Assembly (NCBI GenBank): GCA_013400975.1
Contig: WBMZ01011704.1
Coordinates: forward strand, 142,572-206,571
Direction of reading: 5' to 3'
Source of the DNA: Atrichornis clamosus
Lineage: Eukaryota > Chordata > Aves > Passeriformes > Menuridae
DNA length: 64,000 bases
Numbering within the stretch: position 1 is the stretch's first letter; each line of letters begins with the position of its first letter. Of this stretch, positions 50,454 through 62,300 are shown in pieces. The notes below the pieces were generated by a model. The model searched no databases and was not told where the DNA came from. It saw only the letters and a list, made by a program, of their open reading frames with translations. The position numbers and the translations under genes were made by a program.

Positions 50454-50614
50454 CTTTTGACTCTGCTGAGGTGATCCAGAAAGACCAAGTCAATACTGCA
50501 TCATGCATCCTCTCTTGCTGATCATAAAGACCATAAAATGTGGTAAATTGTTACAGTAGTATTTAATAATGAGACTGAAATGTTATCATCTTGAGAGAAG
50601 TATGGATAGAAAGA
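50454..50614 (-). repeat. Right arm of a large inverted repeat
   Basis: This 161-base segment is the reverse complement of 48530-48692, with about 98% identity by direct comparison. It starts with CTTTTGACTCTGCTGAGG on the inner side and ends GGATAGAAAGA on the outer side. No further homology was seen beyond either end. Confidence 0.96.
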
Positions 50615-51719
50615 CATGCTCCCTTATAAATTCCAACACAGTATCATTATCTCCATATAGTCCACATGACCTCTTTTATACATATTCCGAATTCAGTTTG
50701 GCATTAGCTGAAGATGCTGGTTGGTATTTCCCGGCATTAAACTTGGACTGCTCTGAGTAGTGTACCAGGACTTTTCACAAAAGAAACCTAGAATGTCATA
50801 AGAATACCTTAAACCACCCAGCAGTAACAGATAACAGGGAAAGACAAAGACATCACTTTTTCTAAGTCTTTGCAATGTTGGAGATCTGACAAGTAACATG
50901 CCCAGAATTCTCAATGCCCTGTTACTGCAATTACATTTTTTTTTAAAACACTTTTCTTTACATGGAAATCATGACATATTTGTGTCTTTTATCTCTTTAG
51001 CAGGAAAGAAAAAAATCACCTCTAACTTCTGTGAAGAAATAGATGGAAGCTCCTTTACTGGAGGCCAAGACACTCAGATCAAGATCTATTTCTAAAAACT
51101 GAGTCACTTGTTTGTCAGATCAGTAATAGAATTCTCCTAGACTTAGCTTTTTCTTCCTTTTTCTCATATAATTTTCACAGTATGAGTTAAAAGAGTTTAA
51201 TAAATCTAAGGTACAAAAAGGCTTATAATGAACCTGTCAAGGGGCTTGCTTGTAATTTGCCTGAAAGGATATTATTTCCTGAGAATGTGATTCTGTCTTC
51301 ATATAATTCTTCCTGAGATGCTCAATGCAGAACCCTGAAAATGGATGTTGACAATTCTGAATACCTTTCCCTGGTAGTTGCTATCCTAATATGCTGCCTG
51401 AAATGCCTCAGAGTAAAGATCAAATATAAATCAACTTCACCTTGCAAAGAAAAGTGATTTGATTTTTTTTTTCTGAAAAAAATTCCTGTCTTCTGAGATG
51501 GTTGAACCTAGCGATGTACAAATATATCTCTCTAATTGTTAACATGCTTTTAACACAGTTTAAGTACTATTGTTCAAGTTAATGCCATCAGTGTTTAACT
51601 TTTTTTGTTGGAATATTCATCATGATAGTAGCACTGGTATAAGAGTTCAGTTGAACAAATGCTATATTCCACAATTCATTTTACATAGACAGGTATTCAG
51701 CTGGTGTATGAATCAGTAA
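50615..51719. other. Unassigned AT-rich DNA
   Basis: No recognised gene or repeat to the right of the inverted repeat. Confidence 0.55.
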
Positions 51720-52109
51720 TTATTCTTCACCATCTATTTCAGTGCAGCACTTTGCTCCGCACACTTCGTTCTGAGAGTCAGTAAGGCTGGTGCTTCTCTC
51801 TGTAGGGAGTACAATCATGGAGAGATGATCTGGTTTAGTGCAGCAGTCTTTACATTTTGTGAATCCCAAATTATGCTCAGCAAGAAACAGAACATGGCTG
51901 TTTGCCCTTGAAAGCAGTACCTGACTCATCCCTCTGGTTTCCTCTTGTTTCAAAGAGAGTAAAACAATAGTTTTGTTTCTGTAGCACATCCCTCTACCAG
52001 ACAAGCTGCATGCGGAGCATGGTTCCACCCGCCTGCGCTTGCTTGTTTCTGAAAATAATGTGACCCTTTGCAACTTCTGTTTCCTCAAGCATTTCTCGAC
52101 TATGCCCAT
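51720..52109 (-). other. Unidentified 129-codon open reading frame
   Basis: This minus-strand frame from ATG to TAA encodes a Cys- and Lys/Arg-rich sequence with paired cysteines (CSAC near residue 32, CKDCC near 86, CGAKCC near 118). The local sequence has more CpG than its surroundings. A second minus-strand frame overlaps its N-terminal part and runs further upstream, also open for over 50 codons. I recognise no family. There is no clear splice site or promoter, so it could be an exon, a decayed retrocopy or chance. Confidence 0.2.
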
Positions 52110-55100
52110 GATGGCTTTTGGAACTAGGTCTAACTTTCAGTCTACGATCTTTTAGCCATGCTTTCATGAACACTCAAATCAGACCCATATAATACAAGCC
52201 CATATAACCAAAAGTAAAAACCTCACACTTTCAGTAATGCAATTAACTTGTTTTCTTTTAAACCATGTAATATCACTACTATTAATGCATAACTTAAAAA
52301 TGTGCTTCTTACAAGTCATAATACATGCTAGTTTTTTAAATTTAGACACTAATTGTTCAGCTATTTTTATGGTTTGCCTACCACTCCTTGCAGGTTATCT
52401 TACTTTAGGTCTTATAAGCTTGGAATGTGGTGTTTCTCTCACCATACACCAATAAGTGTTGTAGAAGTTATCTCTTCACAGGATGCAGTGGAATTTAAAT
52501 GTTAAATGTTAACACACTTAAATGTTTTCAATATAACCTGTCTTCAAATGTCTGCTCAGCAGTATGAATAGATTTCATTCATGTAATATGTTTCCTTCTA
52601 TTCTAAGTTTTCTTGATTTCATGAAGAGACATTTCTTGAATTATTTTTTATGTCTTAGCACCTTTTTTGAAATCATTGCTACTTAAAAGTGATTGCCTCT
52701 TTGCCGATACTGTAGACACCGAGCAATCCAATGACTACAGTGTAACTATCCCCGAGATTTCACTTAGTATCTCACATGGAATGGCAGAAGTTGAGATTGT
52801 GACAAATAATGCACTAATTTAAAAAATATTGTATCAGAAATCAAAATTAGATGGTTGATCTGATCTGATCTAGAGCAAGATTTTTCAATATTTGAGGAAC
52901 ATTGTCATCTCATCTCCTTATACATAAACATATATAAGGATTAATAGAAACACATACTATATTATATTGTTACATTTCCTCTGGTATTCATATACTAGTA
53001 TGCTAGTTTTCCATGTGGCTTGCCAGGCTCCTGGAAAGCGATCCAGCATTAATTATAATGTATCTGTACAGACAGAGTGAAATACTTCTAAGGGTTATAC
53101 TCTCTGCTTACTTTTCTCACTGTAACATCAAAGGTTTGTCAACCAGCAATACCAACCACCCAAATCTGTTTGGACATTAATAATTGAGCCTCTGGCAAGG
53201 TTATATTCTTTCATTACAAGAGTCTTGATGGATCTCTCAATTCAGACAAAATTTCAAGCACTATTCCTGAATGCTGAACAAACTCTGCTGAGGCCAGAAC
53301 ATGCCTGAGACTGTTTGGAAAAAGATTTAGACATTCTCGTGCTTTCAGAAAGGAAATTGTTGTGTGGGACCACATAGATCTTTACAAAAATAGTTTAGTA
53401 CTTTTTAAAAAATGTATTTACTAGGAGATAAATAGTAGTGAAAGTTTATTTCTCAGACACCTTCTTGCAAAATAAAGTCACATGACAGCAAATATAATTC
53501 AATTCTACAGGACACTATACTGTGCATTGATGCAATCTTTCAACTGTGATTTCTGTCTCTTGGGTTGAAAGAGGTTTTTAAAAATGCAGCAAAACAATAG
53601 GAAAAAAAGGCCTTAACGCCCTCTTTATTCAGCCAACAGAAGGCAGCCATACTTGTCTTCCCAGATATTCCTCTGCTGTTGTTAGGTATCTGCTGATTAG
53701 AAGAAGGGCCTGCCAGCCACTTCTGCACACAGATCTTTTTGTTAATTACGTTCTTTGATGGGGTAATGTTACTGTTTCCATTTCCTGATTCAAATAAAAA
53801 TGACTGTCAAGTCCATCTCACCTACAATCTCTACTCAAAAAGGACAGTTAGACAATTACCAAGTCACGCACACTGACCTGTCTACTTCCACCAACTAATC
53901 CAAAGGTTTATGTCCGTTTCCAGAGAGTGGTAGTACTCTAGATGTCTGGCTTTTTTTTTTTTATGGACCTCACTATTATTGCTAAGAGTTACTATCACCA
54001 TCTCTTTAATATTACATGAAGAATACATGAATAGTTTGTAGCTGAGTAGTTTACCAGACTACTAGGTATAGGTGATTGAAATGATAACACAGGAAAACTT
54101 ATAGTTTGGGGAGTTTTTTGAGATAGTTGTACTAAGAGCATTTGTTTCATGTTTTCTGACATTGATGCATTCTACTGGAAATAACTAACTGCATTATTTA
54201 CATGTTTTTCAAGTTATCAAAGGCAAGTGGATTTTTTTAAACTCCAACATCTCTGTTTAATTTGAGAGACCAATGCACCCTCTTGTATCCCATCCATCTG
54301 CAAAAGATTAAAATTTTCTGAAAGTTCATAGTTCTTGTAAACCATTCAGACTACACAGAAGCATCTTCTAGTTTACTTTGAAAACTCATATCTTGGAAGT
54401 ATTTTCAGAATGTGTATTTTCCTCTTCCTATGACAGCTGTTTAGAACTTTTAATTGTCCCAAAAGAAAATACAACAATTGATTGGAGGAAATTTAATTAC
54501 CTGGATTTTCAGTCCAAATTCAGTATATTTCAGTTTTGGGTATGTGGAACAATCTGTTGCTTATTCTTCAGCAGTAGCTAGTGTGATTTAGAAACCATTG
54601 GAAAGATCTGTAAAAATGTCCACACAACCAAACTGATGGATTACTTTGCACAAATATTGCAATGCTGTAGTTGTTTATTCACAGAGAGGTTAAACAAATA
54701 CCAATTGATCAGTATCACAGCTTAGCCCAACCAGAAATATGCACTTTACCTCACAGAATGTTGCATTTTAATTAATACTTCTTCAGTAGCACGGGAATAT
54801 AAAGAATGTGCAGGTGTTTCCACATATGCTACAGAGCATCAGCTTCACTCTAACAGAAAACTTCTCTCCAGATGGGTTTGTTCTGTTCTCTAACTGCCAC
54901 AAATATTATTAGCAGTATTAGCTGATTGGTTCCATGAACAATAAAGTAAATAAGAGATATGTGTGCTGGAATGAAGGGTACATCTTTTCTGATTGAAAGC
55001 TGGACTTGTGAAAGTCAAAATGCAAACCATACCTATCACTTCCAGCTGCATGAATGTGTTCCCCCATATCTGAGAGAATGCATTTTAAAAACTTTTTTCT

Positions 55101-55251
55101 CTACTTTCTGCATTCACTTTGTCTCTTTCTGTACCATTTTCACCTCCCATCTGAGGTATTTTGTCTTTCATTGTCATCCACTACAATCCACTCCCAGTCT
55201 GTCCATGTCAGTACTCAAGCCTGTCTCCATTTCTTCTCTTTCTCTTTGTAG
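52110..55251. other. Unassigned AT-rich DNA
   Basis: No gene or repeat recognised. The last 30 bases form a polypyrimidine stretch leading into the candidate exon at 55252. Confidence 0.55.
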
Positions 55252-55322
55252 CCTGAGGATCACCAAGAACAGCAGCAGCGGAACCCTACTGACAGGGGCC
55301 ATTGCACCAGTCACATCCTCAG
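55252..55322 (+). other. Candidate 71-base exon
   Basis: CTCCATTTCTTCTCTTTCTC followed by TTTGTAG (ending at 55251) is a strong polypyrimidine tract and acceptor. After 71 bases comes CAG followed by GTGTGC at 55323, an acceptable donor. The interval is richer in G and C than the flanks. Two frames are open through it: PEDHQEQQQRNPTDRG and LRITKNSSSGTLLTGAIAPV, neither recognised. A 137-codon frame (54959-55372) overlaps it, but most of that frame is upstream intron-like sequence. It could be an exon of a coding or non-coding transcript, or chance. Confidence 0.28.
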
Positions 55323-56025
55323 GTGTGCCAACACCAGAACTAAAGCTCTCACAAAGACTTCTTACCTTTTAGCACACGTGATTGTATAGAAAACCTGAAT
55401 ACAGAAGGGTGTCATGATCATATGGAAGTTGTGGATAGTGAAGTGATTAATGATGAATTCTGAAGCATCAAAACTAGGAGTGGTTTAAGTATTGTTACTG
55501 ATCACGTATCATGCAAGTTGTAGAAGAGTAGATAAGCAGTCTGTAGGCAAAACTCCTGTAAAAAAGTCACCACTGTTTCTGTGAAGAACACTATACCAGA
55601 AGAAGAAGAATAATTTAATTTGAAAAAAAAAAAAGCAATGTACCTTGAGCAGACAAGACAGAAAAGGCTTTTGCTATTTTTTTCTGTGGCAAACCCCCTG
55701 GAGGAAAAATGCAAATCAAGGCCCAGTGCAACACACTTCATTTAAACAAACACAGATGAGTCCACTGCCTCAACCAGGGATCTAGAAAAGAATACATTCA
55801 AGCAGAAGAGATGTATGTAAAGCAAGACAAAATTATTGTGCATTTTTAACACCTAGCTCCTATATTTTCTTAGTATTTTTGATATAATATGACTGTGGGT
55901 AGAGAAGGAAAAATGGAAGATATCTGCTAATGTAAATATCACACGTCATCATGAGTGCCTTGCTATTAAACAGTATTTAACTGAGGAGGGAGAGAGAAGA
56001 ATCATTCTCTTCAAGGAAAATATAT
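55323..56025. other. Unassigned AT-rich DNA
   Basis: No recognised gene or repeat apart from a short A-rich run at about 55622-55634. Confidence 0.55.
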
Positions 56026-56300
56026 CATGCCTCAATCCAAGGCATGAGAGAGGTGAGGCTGCTGTCACTCTCTGTGCACAGATCCAAGCAATAGGGATAC
56101 TGAAGATGTATTCCCATCAGGCATACACACACAAAACAGATGTATATACCACAAATATGCTATGTCTTCTCTGCGACAAAAGTAAAACAGGTACATAGCC
56201 CATATTCTTAGAGGAAAGCTCATCATGCCAGAACCAACAATCTGAGAGAGGTGAGGCTGCTGCAGCTCCATGTCCCCAGGTTCAACTAATAGCAAGGCTT
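56026..56300. repeat. Diverged tandem-like duplication, two copies about 210 bases apart
   Basis: The block around GAGAGAGGTGAGGCTGCTG occurs at about 56046-56064 and again at about 56244-56262. Preceding ATCATGCC and following sequence up to CAA.TAATAG-like bases also align loosely between the copies. Outside the central 19 bases the copies have diverged considerably. A 164-codon minus-strand frame (56065-56559) crosses the second copy but has no recognisable domain. Confidence 0.6.
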
Positions 56301-56527
56301 GCATGAACACAGATAAAAACAACGGTCTCATTCTGGTCTCCTCTGTGTCTGAACAGGAAGAAAGTTCACCTGTGAGAATATATTTATATGCATATGTAAA
56401 AGGAAGATTCCTCCAGGAGCTGGACATTCTCAGTTTGTCCATTTCCTGTGTCCTGGACCCCAGTATCCCCAGCTGTGCTGGCCCCTGGGCATACAAAGTC
56501 CCACTCTGCTTGCTGGCATGGATTCTT

Positions 56528-56620
56528 GTACGCACACACACGCACTCATACACACTCACCTAGACCCTCTCTGCTCTCAGCCTTAGAGACAGACAGGTGC
56601 TCTCACACACACAGAAATGA
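56528..56620. repeat. Interrupted CA-rich simple repeat
   Basis: Short runs of CACACACA, CACTCATACACACTCAC and later CTCACACACACA are present, broken by unique sequence. No gene is attached. Confidence 0.7.
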
Positions 56621-59240
56621 GCTTTTATGTAACCTCAAACATTGTACCATATAAATATTTGTTTAAGCAGCTGGGAACACAAAAATAACACTTTTGGTTT
56701 TCTTTACTTTTGGAGTAAAGCACCAAAAAAGACTCCTGGGAAAATAGAATAAAGTTTAAGATTAAAGAAGTGGGGGACAGAAGTAAAGTGCTGTTAAAAT
56801 CAGAAGTTTTAAAAAACAGAAATATGTTGAGATTTCTATTTAAAATAATATATGCACAATGTATTTACGTGTTAAAATAGTTTATGCAAATCTGGTCCTG
56901 TTATCATGTTCCTGACAGGTTTTTAATGTGAGATTAGCTCAACAGCAATTCTTTGTAATGTTATATTTTTTTGCTATTTGTTCAGTTCTTTTATAAAAAC
57001 TTGTCAGTTCCATTTGTTTAATATTTATGATTTTAATTAGGTTGTAGAAATCATTGGTTTCTTTCAATAATGCATTCCCCTAGAGTTTTCAATAAGAAGA
57101 TAATAACTTGACTTGTAAGGCTGAAACCATACCCAATTATACAATTCAAACCTTAAACCATAAATTCTCTTCAAGGTCAGGAGAACTTTGCTTTGGTCAT
57201 TTCTGCTCTATATCACTCTTGATTGTTTAGGCTACTAAATTGCTACAAAACCTTCCGAGAAGATATTTTGCTGGTTGTACCTTTTTCCTTCACCTTTGTA
57301 GGATGACCTTTCTCTGAATTTCATGTGTCTGCTAACTGTGGCATTCCTAAGAGGCAAATGGGTGACATCTGATTTGTGTCAGATAGTGTTTCAAAGGAAC
57401 AGAAGTCAATCTTGCATGATCATTCCATCTTCTTGTTGATTCCTTAGAAATTCAAGTGTGTTCCATAGAAAAGTATGTACTCACTACAATGCAGCATAAG
57501 TCCTCAGCAGTTGTCTGTCATTAATTAAAGGCTTATTTTTTTATTTAGATCAGAAAAACATATGGGGGTTTTTTTAGGTTTTGGTGATCATCCCAGATGC
57601 ACTTGATTCGCATTTTAGGCCAGGTAAGAGGCATCTTGCCATACAAAAGATGTGCATAAGCTCTAGGGTTCATGAGATGAAAATGTCCAAATCATGCTGC
57701 AACATTCATTAGCGACTTCTCCTAAGGACTCTGCTTCTTCAGAGTGGATCTTTCAACTCAAGGTTTGCTGCTCCTCATGACCATGTCAGAAAGGCTGAAA
57801 GGCATTATGTATAAGGCCTAGCAAACCTTAATTGTTCGGGAGTATGTCTGACAGGCTGGTTTAAAAAAATAAAGGGGGGCAAAAGTCTAATTATATCTGT
57901 TAACATTAAAAATCATAACCTCAGTAAATGTTAAAAAGAACTCTTGAAGTTATAAATTTAAATTTTCCTCTCAGTCTTGGGCTTACTTCAACTCAGAGCC
58001 TCGGTTTATTTTATATTTCATGTCATTGTGAGTTCGTACAGTTTGTGGTGGTCCAGGATGCTTATCTGAGAATAGGCATCCATCTTCCCTGTGTTGTTAG
58101 GACAACTTTGGGACCTAAAGCAGAACAAAAACAGTATTAGAGAGGAAAGAAGCAGAGAAATAAAAATTTGGTTTGGATGTGTGTATGGGTTTGAAGGGCA
58201 AGGAAGGGCAGAAGTGTTTCATAGGGACATTGTCTATCTGTAAAACATGCTCTCTAGCTCAGGGAATTCCTGAAGAGATGACTGACAGAAACACAGGAAA
58301 TAAGAAGGATCACTTTAATAAGCTCTTTCTAAATAAGCTCTATCTAAATATCCAGGACTGGCTTCTTCAGCAACAACAGGAGGGAGTTAAAGATTGGTTG
58401 GGTAGGGCTTTGTTAGGGTCTTCCTGATCTGGCCAAGGGTTGTCCCTGTGTCTTAGACCCTGGGCCCTGACGTTGGCCTCAGACCTACTTGGCTGGCTGG
58501 AGAAGCCAAGGGAAGGATGTTTCTCCCACATATGGGTACCTCACACCCTTCCCCAGCCCTTAAGTCAAAAGGGGGTCATACATGAAGAGATAGGGAAGAA
58601 GCATCTGCATCCAACAGAGTATACTTCTGTCCAGAAAATGCCCTGCTCTTCATCTGTTTGAGTTCTTCCAAATCTACCAGCAAAGCATTGCTTTTCTCCT
58701 GCTCTTGTTCTGATCTCCATAAAAGCCGAACATGTGTAACCAGGTTCCTTATTAGGCCAAGTAGCAACATTGTGCATGGAGCCGAAGATTATAGGCATTG
58801 CTAGCAACCTGTTAAGTGTCAATGAAATGTTACAAAATGAAAACTGTTTTCTAAGTGAGAGTTTTTAGAAAAAAGCCTAGGAAATGGCGCAGAAATTGTT
58901 CATGCTGTAGCATTCACCACCTAGAGGGTAAGAAATGCGAGATTAAGTGCCTATGTATTCCTAATTCAGAGGCTTATTAGATATGCATCTTGATTCAGTC
59001 TTAATTATATGATTGCAATGGTCTGTTCCCCTGTGTTTAGTTCTGTGCACTGGCAGGATAATGGTTAGTTAGTGAACAGCTGTTCAATATTTTGTTTTGG
59101 TCTTGTGCATTATGTTGTTCTATACTGTATTTACTGCAGTTTTCAACCTCTTTATAAATACAGAAATATTTATTTCCTTCTGGGGTTTTGTATAAAACGA
59201 ACCATTACACTGTATTTAGTGTTTCACATGTAAGAAACAT
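56621..59240. other. Unassigned DNA
   Basis: No recognised gene. A patch with slightly more G and C at about 58380-58620 could not be assigned. Confidence 0.5.
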
Positions 59241-59243
59241 TTT

Positions 59244-59309
59244 CACAATAACCCTGTAAGATGAAAGATTGATATTTATTATGCCATTCTTACAGATGGG
59301 GACAGATAA
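59244..59309 (-). mobile_element. Probable ancient MIR/L2-like remnant
   Basis: CACAATAACCCTGTAAGATG, a TATTATGCCATTCTTACAGA stretch and TGGGGACAG follow in the same order and spacing as the reverse complement of the conserved MIR/L2 3' region. Only about 65 bases are recognisable. Such relics predate birds and are often missed without profile searches. Confidence 0.45.
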
Positions 59310-62300
59310 TTAAAATAAATTTTAAATAAAAATTCCTGGAGACCTGTCTGAGACACTTTGCACATCGTCTTCCAAGGTACTCTTCTTTTTTACTGCATTT
59401 TACACATTCAAAGCATAACCCACTGAGCTGTCCACCTGTCAAACACTCTGCTGATCCCTTCAGTAGATTAATTTCTACAAGAGCTACACCCCTAATCTCT
59501 TGCCATTCCTAACTCCCAGGCTTTTGTTTGTTGGGAGTTTTTTTTGTTTTATTAATCTATGTAAATCTCATTTGGTCACGTATCTTTCCCTCTCACCTTT
59601 GTGTCATTTTTTTTGCCCTTCTCCTTCATTTCTGCTTTAATATCCTTGAGTTAGGGATTTCTCAAATAATCTGATGTTTGTCACACTTGAGGAAGTGCAA
59701 TTATTTTCATTCAATCAAACCTTTCATTCGATATGTCAGATGGTTTGTTTCTCTAACCAATGTATTAACAGAGCAAATATATATTTACACTGGTCTCTTT
59801 TGTTTCATTGGATTTTCCTACCAAAACTTTCTAGATCACTTTCTACTCAATTTCTACTTATGCCATATATTTCCATACCCACCAAAATATAGTATAAACT
59901 GAATTATGTCTGTTGCATTTTGTTGCATACTCATTGCCTTTTTAAACTCAATGTAGCCTCTGAAAATATAAAAATATTTAATTGATCAATTAAGGCAACC
60001 AACCCTAAAAAAGTCACAAAGTTGAATATATAGCTGTCATTTGCATGAGTTAAGACAATAGCAACAGGATTTTGAAGTTATACCAACTATTTTAAAATAT
60101 GTATTTTGCTTTGTTAGATAAGATTTAGCAAACTTCAGATGGGTAAACATTTATAGTTAGATATTTACTGTTATTAAATGCTGATGATATGGACAGCAGA
60201 ATCTGAATTAAACCCTTGAAGTTATTGATTGTTGGACTAACAGTCGTAATAATGACATTGGCAGAATATTACCAGTAATTCAAGTTTAACACATGAAAAA
60301 GTATGTTTACATCTAATCCATTTTTTGAAGGATCAGTGCCATAAATAACCATGCTTTCTCTAGTCAAAATCCAAACAACTTTTCCCATAGTAAACAACTT
60401 GCAAGTTTACAAAGATAGATATAGGATAAGGTGCCAGAACATTTTATGTGGTTTATAGGATGTATAAAACTTGTTCTATTGCACTCCAGGTAATTTTTTT
60501 TTCTGCTAGTGACTTACAGACCAGAGAAAGTTTTAAAATTAGATATTCTGGTCACCATAGGTTTACTACTGTGTGTGACACTTACTCATGTGCTCATTGC
60601 AAAATCCTGTCAAAACACAATAATGGAGGTTTATTCACTCTTTTCACAAGTGTATATGTCTACAGAATGTGTATCCCATGATGAAACAATCCTAGTGTGT
60701 TTGATGTGACAGCACGGTCCCAAGTCCTTTCTCTAGATATACCCTGTAGTCATATAGCTCTGTGCTTTCCACATGTCAAGAGAAGACACTTTAGCGAGTC
60801 CGTATGGGTACCAAATACCAAGCACACTTGGCAAAATGGGAGTCTCAGCACAATCCTGCCACAGCAAACTCAAGAAGCAAAACAGCGCTTGATTTATGGC
60901 AGGCATTGCCTTGTCAGAGAATAGTCATCATAAAATTTTGGAAAATACATTAACTTTCAAAAATTTTCTAGTATTTTCTGAATATTTTACTAACCCTGAT
61001 TAACATAGAGCTATTCGCTTTGAACACAGTAGACTTAAAGATGTTAAAAATTTCAGAAAACACAATACTGTGTGCAACTGATAGAACATTTAAAAAACTC
61101 TGTCATATGGAAATAGGCTAGATTAAAAAGAAAGTAAAATAATAAAATCAGAAGCAGTCATTGTATTGAATATTCTTAAAATATTTTTTCACTGTGAGAA
61201 TGAATAGTTATGTGGCAATTCAGCAAATAATTTTCTTGCACACCTTTATAAGAACTACATGTACTCTGATATATGACCTTTTCTTTAGTAGATCTTTGTA
61301 CATATTACTACAAAGATAAACATCTTTATCCATAGATTACAAATGAATAGACACAATGGCTTCCCTTTTGGTTAAGACTCATGATCCCAGCCTTTAAATA
61401 TACCTATGAGATAAATTGTTCAATTAGTAACATTTTCATAAAACATATTCCCTATGCAAATTACCTCAAAAGTAGATATCTGGCTTCCAGTGTAGTTTCC
61501 TGTAAGAGTACCTATATTAATGGCAGCATCAAATCATTTTAGTGAGTACTGAAGGCAAATATATGCTTTTAACCTTTGAAGAATACTTCAGATTTCCCAT
61601 CACAAAGACTATAGTTGACATGTTAATTACCTAACTCTGTGAAAACTGGGTTATCTTTCTGTTTCTGGCATTTTTTAAGTGCATTAATTTTTCTTACCTC
61701 CTTTTCCTCTTTTGTCTTCTTTTTATTGAGAAACTAAATATAGTAGGATCACAAAAAGTCAGCCCAACAAAGATGTAAATAAAGAGCATCATTTCCTGAA
61801 ATGGGATGGATTATTTTATATTGCATACATATATTCATTGTTTAGCCATTCAATTATTTTCCTTTTTGACAGCTACTTATAGCCTGTTTGAGAATGACAG
61901 ACACTACTGTGACTTGATATTTCTCAACTGGTAAAAGGCAGGGATTATAAAAATAAATTATTAAATACACATTTAATATTCATTAAAGAAAAATAACAAT
62001 ACTTTGAAATATAATGGTATGAGATTTAATTAACATAACATCCAAGGATTCAGTTAACTAGTAAAGCTATACAACAAAAGCCTAATTCACCACTGTTTTG
62101 CCCTTTTTCATGGCCTGTGCTGCTGAGCAAGTTGAAAGTGAATCAAAATTAGCCAATTTTAATGAGCACCTTGGAAGCATTCCACATTCATGTCAATTAT
62201 TACGTTCATTCTGAAACAATTTCATTCTCCAGAAAATTCTCCAGAAATTTCTGTATTGGAGAGCTCTGTAAACTCCCTCTACACTCTTCAATTCAAATTC

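Noticed and set aside
56065..56559. 164-codon minus-strand frame
   Set aside because: No recognisable domain, it runs through a duplicated block and CA-rich simple repeats, and it has no splice or promoter context. Chance is the better explanation.
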